64,000 bases of DNA, taken from Anaerolineaceae bacterium UBA6086 (GTDB taxonomy: Bacteria; Chloroflexota; Anaerolineae; Anaerolineales; Anaerolineaceae). The position numbers and the translations under genes were made by a program. The DNA lies in assembly GCA_002436005.1 (NCBI GenBank), contig DIXG01000088.1:1-64000 (forward strand). The letters run 5' to 3'. The notes under the pieces were generated by a model. That model saw only the letters and a program-made list of their open reading frames with translations, had not been told where the DNA came from and did not search any database. Numbering within the stretch: position 1 is the stretch's first letter; each line of letters begins with the position of its first letter. Positions 44,582 to 53,548 of this stretch are shown here, one piece after another.

Positions 44582-45433
44582 TCAGTAGGGGCGGGTGATG
44601 GCTGCTGCGCCATAGCCGACAACGGAAGTTCTGTCTCCTGTGGCAGTCGCAGAAGTGTCATATTTAAGCAAGGTCACCTGGTTTGCTTTCAGCTTCCGCG
44701 CTGCCCAAAGTGCGGCAGCAACTGCTGCCAATCCGCAAGCATGGCCCTGTCCACTGTCTTTGAGTTTAAAAAGTCCTTCTGGCGAAAAATCAGCCAGGGC
44801 GGAAAGTACCTTATGGTCCAGCCGATGGGCGGTGGCTTCAGGGTAAAAATGAGAAAGGTCTGTACTGGCGACAATCAAGAAGGAGCGGCCTTCGAGGACT
44901 TCCGCCAAAACGAGCCCGAGCCCTTTGGCGATCTGGCGACTCTGATCGCGCATCATGATCGGGATCAGTTCAAAGTCACCTTTCAGTGCTCGCTGTAAGA
45001 AGGGAAGCTCGATTTCTAATGAATGCTCGCGGTCGTGTTCGACGGGGGAAAGAGAGATCCCCAGGTTATCCACCAAACCCTGGTTGATCTCTGCCATCTG
45101 ATCAGCGGCAACTGGAATCGTGCCCAGGGGCGTTTGGTAGTGGCTGTGAGCGCTGGTCAGCAGCAGTTGAGGATAGTATTGATGGGAGGGCGAAAGGACA
45201 ACGACTGTGTCATAGGATTTTCCAGCCACTGCTTTATATGCATGCCCGGCTACTGCCCCGGAATACATATAACCGGCATGAGGCGCCACAACGCCGATGA
45301 CTTCACCGGGCAGTTCGGGGAGGGATGCATTGTTGATATAGGCATCGACGGTTCTTCCCAACTCTCTGGGGTCATCGCTATACCATGTGCCTGCAATAGG
45401 CGAGGGTCTGATGGATTGATTTTCAGTATTCAT
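44582..45433 (-). CDS. AmmeMemoRadiSam system protein B (MEMO family)
   Basis: A 283-residue MEMO1-like protein. The signature APHAGYMYSGAVAGHAY lies near residues 50-66, and late STDLSHFY and RLDHKVL supply further His/Asp residues. MEMO proteins have a fold like extradiol dioxygenases; bacterial versions usually sit with an AMMECR1 domain gene and a radical SAM gene, and neither is here. TAAAAT at 45441-45446 is only seven bases before the ATG, so the mRNA may be leaderless. Confidence 0.9.
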   Translation of the reverse strand: MNTENQSIRPSPIAGTWYSDDPRELGRTVDAYINNASLPELPGEVIGVVAPHAGYMYSGAVAGHAYKAVAGKSYDTVVVLSPSHQYYPQLLLTSAHSHYQTPLGTIPVAADQMAEINQGLVDNLGISLSPVEHDREHSLEIELPFLQRALKGDFELIPIMMRDQSRQIAKGLGLVLAEVLEGRSFLIVASTDLSHFYPEATAHRLDHKVLSALADFSPEGLFKLKDSGQGHACGLAAVAAALWAARKLKANQVTLLKYDTSATATGDRTSVVGYGAAAITRPY

Positions 45434-45440
45434 AGCTTAA

Positions 45441-45449
45441 ATTTTAGCA
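45441..45449 (-). promoter_or_regulatory. Extended -10 for the MEMO gene, leaderless type
   Basis: On the minus strand the sequence reads TGCTAAAAT, an extended -10 whose hexamer ends seven bases before the ATG. No ribosome binding site is present between them. Confidence 0.4.
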
Positions 45450-45496
45450 TATTCCCGTGGTGAATCCTATGAAGAGGTGTTTTATGACTCCCGCTA

Positions 45497-46513
45497 TCAC
45501 TGCCCGCTGGTTGTTTCCCTTGCCACCAGCTCTGTGGGGAGGATGATGCGGCGGGGTGAGATGGTGTTGCCGCTTTCCAGCTGGTCGATCAGGGTCTGGG
45601 CGGCAATCGAGCCCATCTGGTGAATGGGCTGGCGGATGGTGGTCAGTGAAGGCATGTGGCGCGAGGCAGCAGGGATATCATCGAACCCAACCACGGCGAT
45701 ATCTTCCGGCACACGCAATCCAGCTTCATGGATGGCTCTGAGTGCGCCAAAGCCCATCAGGTCGCTGGCAACAAATAATCCATTGAAGCTTGAGTGTGCA
45801 AGGAGTGATTTTGCCTGGAGGTAACCGCCCTTCTCAGTGTAATCGCCATAAGCAATTCTTTCCTCAAGGATTGGGAGATTTTTTTCTTGCAAACCGCGTT
45901 CAAATCCTTCCAGCCGGTCACGCGCGCTGTAGAGATCCATATGTCCGGTAATAGTAGCAAGCTGGTCTCTGCCAGTGCTCAACAGGTGCCTGACGGCCAT
46001 CATACCGCCGTGGATATTATCAGCATCCACGCTGCTGACCTCGGGGCGGTTGTTCCGACCGATCAACACGAGGGGGACATTGCGGCTGATCAATCCCTCG
46101 ATCAAGGGGTCATCTATCACGTTTGAAGCAATGATGATCCCGTCGATCAGGCGGTTATTGAGGATGTTCTGGTTGGCTCGTTTTTCGTAGTCCGGTTCGA
46201 TCAGCCATAACATCAAGGTGTAATTATTGACAGTGCAGGTGGAAGAAATGCCCTGGGATAGAATACCGAAGAAGGGGTCCGTAAATACGCTGCTGTAGGA
46301 CATCGGGATAACCAGCCCGAGGACGCGTGTGCGTCCGCTGATCAGGCTGCGCGCAACCGGGTTTGGCTGGTAACCAATTTCATCGATGATCGCCTGAACC
46401 TTTGCCCGGGTACGGTCCCTGACATTAGGATCATTATTGATCACCCGTGAAACAGTTGATCTGGAGACCCCTGCTAATTTGGCAATTTCATTGATTGTTG
46501 TGATATTGTTCAT
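45497..46513 (-). CDS. LacI-family transcriptional repressor
   Basis: A 338-residue regulator. The N-terminal helix-turn-helix is [20 protein letters not shown] and the hinge helix has [12 protein letters not shown]. The periplasmic-binding-like domain follows to the end. It should release DNA on binding a sugar or sugar phosphate. ATG 46513 is chosen since it places the helix-turn-helix at the usual position near the start; upstream frame to 46573 looks non-coding. It is divergent from the transporter operon, the normal arrangement for a local regulator, and a LacI-type operator is present at 47037-47056. Confidence 0.92.
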   Translation of the reverse strand: MNNITTINEIAKLAGVSRSTVSRVINNDPNVRDRTRAKVQAIIDEIGYQPNPVARSLISGRTRVLGLVIPMSYSSVFTDPFFGILSQGISSTCTVNNYTLMLWLIEPDYEKRANQNILNNRLIDGIIIASNVIDDPLIEGLISRNVPLVLIGRNNRPEVSSVDADNIHGGMMAVRHLLSTGRDQLATITGHMDLYSARDRLEGFERGLQEKNLPILEERIAYGDYTEKGGYLQAKSLLAHSSFNGLFVASDLMGFGALRAIHEAGLRVPEDIAVVGFDDIPAASRHMPSLTTIRQPIHQMGSIAAQTLIDQLESGNTISPRRIILPTELVARETTSGQ

Positions 46514-46630
46514 TGATCCGCGCCTAATTTGTCCATTTTCCAGGTTAACGCGTAAAAATGGATCCAAATACATGGAGCTCCGAATTCATTTTTGATTGGT
46601 GAGTACACAAAGGTCTTGCTGTCCATGTCT

Positions 46631-46659
46631 ATCTTACAATAAATCTGTAAGATTGTCAA
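46631..46659 (-). promoter_or_regulatory. Promoter of the lacI-type gene
   Basis: On the minus strand TTGACA (46654-46659), 17 bases, TAAGAT (46631-46636). It uses the same hexamers as the transporter promoter. The spacer region includes a perfect inverted repeat, ATCTTACA and TGTAAGAT (46631-46653), spaced by 7 bases. That may be a protein-binding site overlapping the promoter. Confidence 0.65.
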
Positions 46660-47005
46660 AATACTCACTGGAGGATCGGCCTTCAACTGAACAGAGACAT
46701 TGGTTACCAGGAAATTCATGTGATCTGTGACCCGGGGTGTGGGTGAGGTCCTGTGCGGTCAGCCTCTGTACGAAATTCGTTTGTCAGCTGAGGTCCATGC
46801 AGAAAGCGCACATTTCACTGAGTTGTTCACCACGGGCAAGGAGAATTGTTTATGGATCCTGTCTATGGTTATTGTTGGCTATGGTTATTGGTAGGAAAAC
46901 AAAACATACTGGCGGATCAAGGTAGGAAATGGCTGGCATTAATCGCCTTTCAGAACCCGGCTTCCTCATAAAAACATATCGCGTTAATATCTTCTTAAAA
47001 ATCTA
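46660..47005. other. Intergenic region between the divergent promoters
   Basis: About 345 bases lie between the lacI-type promoter and the transporter promoter. No open frame with a convincing start, and no structured RNA or tRNA, was recognised. Confidence 0.5.
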
Positions 47006-47034
47006 TTGACAAATTCGCCGTATTCATGTAAGAT
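47006..47034 (+). promoter_or_regulatory. Promoter of the sugar transporter operon
   Basis: TTGACA at 47006-47011 and TAAGAT at 47029-47034 with an ideal 17-base spacer. The predicted start near 47041 falls inside the operator. The 5' leader of about 340 bases before ATG 47383 is long and holds no gene that I can support. Confidence 0.75.
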
Positions 47035-47036
47035 GG

Positions 47037-47056
47037 AATTGGAAACGTTCCCAATT
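47037..47056. promoter_or_regulatory. LacI-family operator
   Basis: AATTGGAAACGTTCCCAATT is a palindrome with one mismatched pair and the central CG typical of LacI/GalR-family sites. It begins two bases after the -10 element, so bound repressor would block promoter escape. The divergent LacI-type protein is the natural candidate to bind it. Confidence 0.7.
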
Positions 47057-47382
47057 ATTACCTTACCATTTCTGCACCAAACGGGATGGAAAGGGGTAAT
47101 CGTGGCGTTGTAATGCGGAGAATCGACCAAAAAATGGAAACAACCGATTATTTTTGGGTGAGTACACAAACCTTTGTCCAAAATTTTGGGAGCGATCCCA
47201 ATAATATGGTTGATACTTGGTTAAATTCCCGTCAAATCCCCATCTTTTTGTTAACCTCATATTATCTAATTCTCAAAGGAGGTGCTGGTAGAGAATAAAT
47301 TGTTTGTTCTTTGTTCCGTCAAGTCTGTTAGTTGTTGTGAAAAATCTTGTTCAATGAAAGATTATCTCTAAGGAGAAAAGTG

Positions 47383-49311
47383 ATGAAAAAAAGATTGCTA
47401 TTTGTTTTGAGCTTTGTGCTCATCTTCAGCATGTTCCTCACGGCTTGCCAGCCAGAAGAAGTTGAAGAAGTGGTTGAGGAGGTCGAGGAAGTGGTTGAAG
47501 AAGTGGTGGAAGAGGTTGTTGAAGAACCGGAAGTTGAAGAACCGGAAGAAGAAGAGCCGGTTGCTGCAGGCCCTGACCTTGATCCGGCTGAAGTGGCTGC
47601 TTCCCTTCCCCGCGAAGAAACACTTTATATCGCTGGTTTGCAGTGGAGTGCGGTTGTGGGCTGGAATCCCTATTCCTCCGCCAATAACAACGCCATGGGT
47701 GTCGCTGCCGGCAACAATGCGCGTGTTCCGATCTTTGAAACACCCTACATGTACAACATGATCAACGGTGAGCAGATCCCCTTGCTGGCTGATGGTGACT
47801 GGGAATGGAACGAGGATATGACCGAAGCGACGTTCAAGATTAAAGAAGTCGCTAAATGGAGTGATGGTACCCCCGTGACCGCTGAAGACGTCGCATACAC
47901 CTGGGCAACCCATGTCAAGTACGAGACCACGGCAGGCGTTGGCTATGGAGAATATATCGAGACTGTTGAAGCCGTCGACCCACTAACCGTTGTTGTGAAA
48001 GCCAAACTGGATGAGGAAGGCAAAGCTGTTAATCCTCTCTTGGTCAAGGCTTACATCAGCAGCGAATATGTGGTTCAAAAAGCCTGGACCGAGACCTTAG
48101 AAGCTCGTGCTGGCGGCGATGCCACAGCGCTCAAAGAAGATCCTGCTATGGATTTTGTCTCCTCCGGTCCCTATACCAAGTTCTATGATGATGATCAGAA
48201 GGTGGTCTTCATCCGAGACGATAATTATTGGGGTCAGGATGCTTCCATGTTTGGTTCGCTGCCTGTCCCGAAATACCTGGCACACACCATTTATGCTGAC
48301 AATAATGCTGGCTTCCTGGCTCTGAAAGCCGGTGAAGTGGACGTCAGTCAGCAGTTCAATGCCAATGTGCAGGACCTGTGGTTGGTCGACAATCTGCCGA
48401 TCTCAACCTGGATGGATGATGCACCTTATGGTCTGACCGCCAGTTTACCGACGGCTTACTTTAACCTGGAATCCTATGGTCTGGATAATATCGCAGTGCG
48501 CAAAGCCATTGCTTATGCAGTGGATTATGACACCATCATTGCTAACGCCATGACCAATCAGTCGCCAACCTTTGACCAGGTACCGCGATCCGTGATGAAT
48601 CCGACTGCTGGTGAACAGGCTTTGTATGATCAGGCAGCCGTGGCTGACCTGCAGTGGGTGGGTAATGACATTGAAGGCGCAAAAGCCATTCTTGATGAAG
48701 CCGGTATCGTTGATACCGATGGTGACGGATGGCGCGAGCTGGATGGTCAGAAACTTTCCTACAACGCAGTCTGCCCCAATGGCTGGTCTGACTGGCAGGC
48801 GGCGATGGAAATCGTTGCAGCCGCTGGTGAGAAAATCGGCATTGAAATCACAACCCTCTATCCTGAATGGGGTGTTTATCAGACGGTCTTCGTCAATGGT
48901 GATCAGCAAGAATATGACATCTTCATGGTATGGAGTGACGGCGCTGGCCCAACCCAACCATGGGGTCGCGTTCGCCAGTTGATGTATAGCAAGTTTGCTG
49001 AAACCCAGGGTAACTGGAATGGTAACTGGGGTGGCTATATCAACCCCCGCATTGATGAGATCATCACAGAAATTCCCGCTACCACCGATCAGGCTCGTTT
49101 GGTTGAACTTTACACTGAAGCAACCGAGATCTACCTGACCGATATCCCATCCTTCACCCTCATGTATCGCCCCGACCAGTTCTACACAGTGAACGAGAGT
49201 GTCTGGACCAATTATCCTTCAGCGGATGATGGCCGCAACATTCCTCCAATGAACCTGCTGGATGGTTACAGCATTGCTGGTCTGTACGAGCTTGAGCTCG
49301 TGAATCCGTAA
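47383..49311 (+). CDS. ABC transporter substrate-binding lipoprotein, SBP_bac_5 family
   Basis: A 642-residue solute-binding protein with signal peptide and lipobox LTAC (Cys at about residue 21). An unusual acidic Glu/Val stretch (about residues 22-60) precedes the binding domain. SBP_bac_5 features include WKFKLRE-like [16 protein letters not shown] and [16 protein letters not shown] [12 protein letters not shown]. The family includes oligopeptide binders and oligosaccharide binders such as the archaeal cellobiose protein CbtA; the neighbouring GH3 and GH94 genes favour sugar. AAGGAG eight bases upstream of ATG 47383 supports the start. Confidence 0.9.
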   Translation: MKKRLLFVLSFVLIFSMFLTACQPEEVEEVVEEVEEVVEEVVEEVVEEPEVEEPEEEEPVAAGPDLDPAEVAASLPREETLYIAGLQWSAVVGWNPYSSANNNAMGVAAGNNARVPIFETPYMYNMINGEQIPLLADGDWEWNEDMTEATFKIKEVAKWSDGTPVTAEDVAYTWATHVKYETTAGVGYGEYIETVEAVDPLTVVVKAKLDEEGKAVNPLLVKAYISSEYVVQKAWTETLEARAGGDATALKEDPAMDFVSSGPYTKFYDDDQKVVFIRDDNYWGQDASMFGSLPVPKYLAHTIYADNNAGFLALKAGEVDVSQQFNANVQDLWLVDNLPISTWMDDAPYGLTASLPTAYFNLESYGLDNIAVRKAIAYAVDYDTIIANAMTNQSPTFDQVPRSVMNPTAGEQALYDQAAVADLQWVGNDIEGAKAILDEAGIVDTDGDGWRELDGQKLSYNAVCPNGWSDWQAAMEIVAAAGEKIGIEITTLYPEWGVYQTVFVNGDQQEYDIFMVWSDGAGPTQPWGRVRQLMYSKFAETQGNWNGNWGGYINPRIDEIITEIPATTDQARLVELYTEATEIYLTDIPSFTLMYRPDQFYTVNESVWTNYPSADDGRNIPPMNLLDGYSIAGLYELELVNP

Positions 49312-49329
49312 TCGATTAATCAGTTTTCA

Positions 49330-49367
49330 CCGCCATGTTCCGAGAACATCGGAGCATGGCGGCTTTT
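49330..49367 (+). terminator. Hairpin with T-run after the binding-protein gene
   Basis: CCGCCATG and CATGGCGG form the outer stem and TCCGA with TCGGA the inner stem, followed by CTTTTC. It lies between the binding-protein gene and the first permease gene. Partial termination here would give more binding protein than permease. Confidence 0.7.
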
Positions 49368-49396
49368 CATAAAGCCAATCAATAGGAGGTGATCGG

Positions 49397-50401
49397 TTGA
49401 AAGGCTATTTAAAATACTTTAGTGGTAAACTTGCCTGGTTTTTGGTCACACTCGTCGCCGCATTTATTCTCAATTTCATCTTGCCCCGCCTGATGCCCGG
49501 AGATCCTGTAGCGATCATCACCCAAAGAGTGGTTCAGGGAATGACCAGTCAAGCCGGGGTCCAAAAAGTTTATGAGCAGTATGCAGAGCTTTTTGGAACG
49601 AACAAACCCATTCACGAGCAATTCATCATTTATATGCGAAATATTGTCCAGGGTAATTTTGGACTTTCGTTCAGTCAATATCCCAGACCGGTTGCAGACA
49701 TCTTAAAATCATCCATTTGGTGGACAATAGCGCTTCAGTTCCCTGCCATCATTGTTGGTTGGCTGCTTGGAAATACCCTGGGTGCCCTGGCGGCGTATTT
49801 AAAAAAGGGCTTTGATAAAGTGCTCATGCCAATCAGCATTTTTATCAGCAACCTGCCGGCTTTTGGTATGGCTGTAATATTACTGGTGATCTTTGCGGTC
49901 AGGCTTAAGTGGTTTCCAACCGCAGGCGGATATGGCTTTGACATGATCCCCAATTTCAGCTGGGATTATATCAAATCTGTGTTGATCCATTATCAGCTTC
50001 CTTTTTGGTCGATTGTCCTCATCTCAATTGGCGGCCAGGCGATCGGTATGCGTGCCATGTCGATCTATGAGCTTAACGCAGATTATGTCAAATACAGCCG
50101 CTTCCTGGGGATTAAAGACCGGAAGATTATTGGCTATGTTTTCAGAAATGCCATGCTGCCGCAAATCACCGGTTTGGCACTTTCTATCGGTACGATGGTT
50201 GGCGGCGCCCTGGTTGCAGAGATCATTTTCAGTTATCCTGGGCTGGGCTCAACACTCCTGACAGCCGTCATGGGGCAGGATTACCCGCTGATTTCTGCAT
50301 CGACATTGATTATTACCCTGATGGTGCTGATTGCGAATTTCCTGATTGAAATTCTCTACGGCGTCATTGATCCGCGTATCAAAGCGGCTCAGGTTGAATA
50401 A
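49397..50401 (+). CDS. ABC transporter permease 1 (Opp/Dpp type)
   Basis: A 334-residue inner-membrane permease of the DppB type, with about six helices. The cytoplasmic coupling region is clear ([17 protein letters not shown] and the preceding [17 protein letters not shown]). It starts at TTG 49397; TAGGAGGTGATC just upstream matches the 16S tail almost completely, offsetting the poor start codon. The second permease gene follows after 14 bases. Confidence 0.9.
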   Translation: MKGYLKYFSGKLAWFLVTLVAAFILNFILPRLMPGDPVAIITQRVVQGMTSQAGVQKVYEQYAELFGTNKPIHEQFIIYMRNIVQGNFGLSFSQYPRPVADILKSSIWWTIALQFPAIIVGWLLGNTLGALAAYLKKGFDKVLMPISIFISNLPAFGMAVILLVIFAVRLKWFPTAGGYGFDMIPNFSWDYIKSVLIHYQLPFWSIVLISIGGQAIGMRAMSIYELNADYVKYSRFLGIKDRKIIGYVFRNAMLPQITGLALSIGTMVGGALVAEIIFSYPGLGSTLLTAVMGQDYPLISASTLIITLMVLIANFLIEILYGVIDPRIKAAQVE

Positions 50402-50415
50402 GGAGAGGTACTGAT

Positions 50416-51666
50416 ATGTTACATACCATCAAAGAGGTCTTTCGCTCTCCGAAATTTACCATTGGTTTAGCCATTTTTGTGGTGATGCTTCTGGTAGTTT
50501 TTATCTACCCCCTGATTATTACCGACGACCCACTTGATATTATTGGTTTGGGAACATTCTTTGAGCCGGGTATTTATGTCAACCTTTATGATGGCCTGGA
50601 ATCCAAAACTTACGTTCTCAAGCTGGAAGACGCTGCAGCTAATCGAATTGCCAGCAAGCTGGGCGAACAGGAGCGTTTGGATATCCAGGAATATTTACTG
50701 CTGGCAGGGGTTCCTGAAGAAGAGATTGATATTGAAGACACCGAAAAACTTCTGGAGCTGTGGCTCAATAATTATGATCCAACGGTGCGTTTTCCTGGGT
50801 CAACTTCAGCAAAGCGGAAGTACTATGCCAGGCTGGATGCCTCATTGGACGGGCTTTTATCCACTGAGGCTGCGATTATCGCGGTGAAAAATGAAGAAAC
50901 AGGGGAACTTGAAGAGAAAAGTTTGGTCAAGCAGGATGATTATGTCAATGTGAGTAAAGTTGCCAATGTGAGGGTTCTGCCCCTTGGGACGGATAATTTT
51001 GGCAGGGATATGCTCACAGAGCTGGTTTCAGCCACAGGGGTGTCGTTGAGGATTGGTTTAATTGCCGGCTTGGTTGCGACGTCTATAGGCTTGACCCTTG
51101 GGTTGCTCTCGGGATACATTGGCGGTTGGGTGGATGATGTCATCATGTTCATTACCAATCTATTCATTGTCATCCCCAGTTTTGTGCTGCTGGTGCTGAT
51201 CTCATACAGCATTGGCCAGGAGCAGCGCGGCGCGAGCACGGTAGCTATTGTAATCGGCTTTACCTCCTGGGTTTGGACGGCACGCGCTGTGCGCGCCCAG
51301 GTGATCTCATTGCGGCATCGTGACCATGTCAACCTCTCAAAACTATCCGGTCATTCAGTGGCGCATATCATTATCTTTGATATTCTGCCCTATATTGCTT
51401 CTTATGTTGTGATGGCATTTATCCTTCAAATTTCCTCCGGGATATTGGCAGAGGCAGGATTGTCAATCTTGGGGTTGGGTCCAAAGACAACCGATGTGCC
51501 AACGCTTGGTTTGATGATGAACTGGGCGATGATCTATTCAGCCCACATTATGGGAAAGTGGTGGGCTTATTTCCCTGTGATTGTTGTGATTGCGCTGATT
51601 TCGTTTTCATTAAATTTGATGAATACTGGACTCGACCAGGTATTCAATCCAACACTGAGGGATTAG
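50416..51666 (+). CDS. ABC transporter permease 2 with large extracytoplasmic insert
   Basis: A 416-residue DppC-type permease. Between the first membrane helix (residues about 12-32) and the DppC core signature ([15 protein letters not shown] at about 192) lie about 150 polar residues, predicted outside the cytoplasm. Ordinary DppC proteins have about 300 residues. The coupling helix segment [11 protein letters not shown] is intact. The insert may help binding-protein docking for sugar-type Opp systems. Confidence 0.88.
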   Translation: MLHTIKEVFRSPKFTIGLAIFVVMLLVVFIYPLIITDDPLDIIGLGTFFEPGIYVNLYDGLESKTYVLKLEDAAANRIASKLGEQERLDIQEYLLLAGVPEEEIDIEDTEKLLELWLNNYDPTVRFPGSTSAKRKYYARLDASLDGLLSTEAAIIAVKNEETGELEEKSLVKQDDYVNVSKVANVRVLPLGTDNFGRDMLTELVSATGVSLRIGLIAGLVATSIGLTLGLLSGYIGGWVDDVIMFITNLFIVIPSFVLLVLISYSIGQEQRGASTVAIVIGFTSWVWTARAVRAQVISLRHRDHVNLSKLSGHSVAHIIIFDILPYIASYVVMAFILQISSGILAEAGLSILGLGPKTTDVPTLGLMMNWAMIYSAHIMGKWWAYFPVIVVIALISFSLNLMNTGLDQVFNPTLRD

Positions 51667-52692
51667 GTGGCTGACATGGCAAAAGTAATGTTAGAGGTTA
51701 ACGAACTGACGACCAAATATATCACCCGCTTTAAGGAAAATGTCTACGCGGTGGACCATGTGTCATTGAAAGTTGAAGAAGGAAAATCGCTTGGCATTGC
51801 TGGTGAATCTGGCTGCGGAAAATCCACCCTGGCGCTCAGCCTGATGGGTTATTATTTTCCGCCCCTGCACTATACCAGCGGTGAGATAATCATAGACGGT
51901 CAAAATATCACTGGTTTGACGCCTGATAACATTCGAAAATCCATCCTGGGAACGGAAATTGCCTATATTCCCCAGGCGGCTATGAATGCGCTCAATCCAA
52001 CCCAGAAAGTGATCCATTTCATTGAAGATGTGGTGCACGCGCATTTTCCAGATGCCACGAAGAAGGAAATCTATGACCTCGCCCGAACACGTTTTGAGAC
52101 CCTGGGCTTGAATGCCAGTGTGCTCGAGAAATACCCGGTGGAACTCTCAGGTGGGATGAAGCAGCGCACGGTGATTGCCACTTCTGTGATCCTGGGACCC
52201 AAGGTGTTGATTGCAGATGAGCCCTCTTCTGCTCTGGATGTGACCTCGCAGAAGAAGGTCATCAAAATGCTCAGGGATATGATGGAAACCGAAATCATCA
52301 AATCGATGATCTTCATCACTCATGAATTACCGCTGCTGTATAACGTAACTGACGACATCATGGTGATGTATGCCGGGCAGATTGTTGAAAAAGCATCCGC
52401 CGAAAAGGCAGTCTTTGACCCACTGCACCCCTATGCGAATGGGCTGATGGGTGCCATCATTGTGCCCGAAGAGGGCTTGCGCGATGTCAAACTGACAGCC
52501 ATTCCCGGCGTACCGCCAAACTTGAAAAATCCACCAGAAGGCTGCCGGTTTGCGGAGCGCTGTAAGTATGCGGTGCCGCAATGTAAAGTGATTAAAGTAA
52601 GCTTGAATGAAATTGGGAATGGCCGAGCTTACCGGTGTATTTTCTCAGAGGATGAGTTGAGGGAGTTTTATAAAGATGCCAAATCAAACTGA
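51667..52692 (+). CDS. ABC transporter ATPase 1 (OppD/DppD type)
   Basis: A 341-residue ATPase. Walker [10 protein letters not shown], the signature SGGMKQRT and Walker [12 protein letters not shown] are intact. The C-terminal oligopeptide/dipeptide extension with cysteines ([14 protein letters not shown]) is present and may bind an Fe-S cluster. GTG 51667 follows the permease stop directly; ATG 51676 is an equal alternative. It overlaps the next gene by 17 bases. Confidence 0.9.
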   Translation: MADMAKVMLEVNELTTKYITRFKENVYAVDHVSLKVEEGKSLGIAGESGCGKSTLALSLMGYYFPPLHYTSGEIIIDGQNITGLTPDNIRKSILGTEIAYIPQAAMNALNPTQKVIHFIEDVVHAHFPDATKKEIYDLARTRFETLGLNASVLEKYPVELSGGMKQRTVIATSVILGPKVLIADEPSSALDVTSQKKVIKMLRDMMETEIIKSMIFITHELPLLYNVTDDIMVMYAGQIVEKASAEKAVFDPLHPYANGLMGAIIVPEEGLRDVKLTAIPGVPPNLKNPPEGCRFAERCKYAVPQCKVIKVSLNEIGNGRAYRCIFSEDELREFYKDAKSN

Positions 52693-53488
52693 ACCCTTAT
52701 TTAAAGCAGTCGGTTTATCCAAAGAATTTGGATTTGGACGCCAAAAAACACTTGCCGTGAATCAGGTTGACCTTGCGCTTGAAGAAGGCGAGGTGATTAC
52801 GATTGTTGGCGAATCGGGCAGCGGCAAGACCACTCTGGCGAAAATGATCCTGGGATTGATCAGTCCAACGGGAGGCGAAGTTTTTTTTCGCGGTGAGCCG
52901 AGAGATATCAGCACTTATCGCAAGAAATTAGCCTATTGGAAAAACATTCAAGCGATTTTTCAGGATCCATATTCTTCTTTTAACATTTTTACCAAAATTG
53001 ATACGGTGTTGTTGGACTGTATTCGAATGCGCGGCAACGGTAATCTTCCGCGTGAGAAAAAACGCGAGATGATGGCGGAAGCCTGCAGTTTTGTCAATTT
53101 AAAATTTGAGGAGTTAACCAATAAATATCCCTTCGAGCTTTCTGGCGGGCAGATGCAGCGTTTGATGATCGCGCGCATTTTCCTGCTTGATCCGAAGATA
53201 TTAATTGCGGACGAGATCACATCGATGATTGATGCCTGTTCCCGGGCGACCATCCTGGATATGCTGATGGAATTACGCGACAAAATCGGGATGACGGTAG
53301 TCTTCATCACGCATGATGTCGGTCTGGCATATTATGTGTCTGACAAGGTTTACATCATGGAGCACGGAAAATTTGTGGAAAGCGGCACACCAGACGAAGT
53401 GATTTTGAATCCGAAGGGCGACTATACCAAACGATTGATCAGTGATGTGCCCAAGATTTATGAGGAGTGGGATCTCTCAACGGTGTGA
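52676..53488 (+). CDS. ABC transporter ATPase 2 (OppF/DppF type)
   Basis: A 270-residue ATPase with Walker [10 protein letters not shown] and signature [10 protein letters not shown]. The Walker B region reads [12 protein letters not shown], where the family normally has ADEPVSALD, so the D-loop is changed although the catalytic Glu is kept. It forms the second half of an OppDF heterodimer and lacks the long C-terminal Cys extension. Start ATG 52676 lies inside the previous gene. Confidence 0.9.
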   Translation: MPNQTEPLFKAVGLSKEFGFGRQKTLAVNQVDLALEEGEVITIVGESGSGKTTLAKMILGLISPTGGEVFFRGEPRDISTYRKKLAYWKNIQAIFQDPYSSFNIFTKIDTVLLDCIRMRGNGNLPREKKREMMAEACSFVNLKFEELTNKYPFELSGGQMQRLMIARIFLLDPKILIADEITSMIDACSRATILDMLMELRDKIGMTVVFITHDVGLAYYVSDKVYIMEHGKFVESGTPDEVILNPKGDYTKRLISDVPKIYEEWDLSTV

Positions 53489-53548
53489 AGGAGAACTGTT
53501 CTACCGATCCTGTAAAGCCAATTGATATTCAAAAAGGATTATGGAGTA

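Noticed and set aside
46660..47005. Short open frames in the gap between the divergent operons
   Set aside because: None has a ribosome binding site with a plausible protein; they cross the promoter region and look random.
47446..47566. Glu/Val-coding repeat as a non-coding tandem array
   Set aside because: It lies in frame within a signal-peptide lipoprotein gene with a good start, and the repeats keep the frame.
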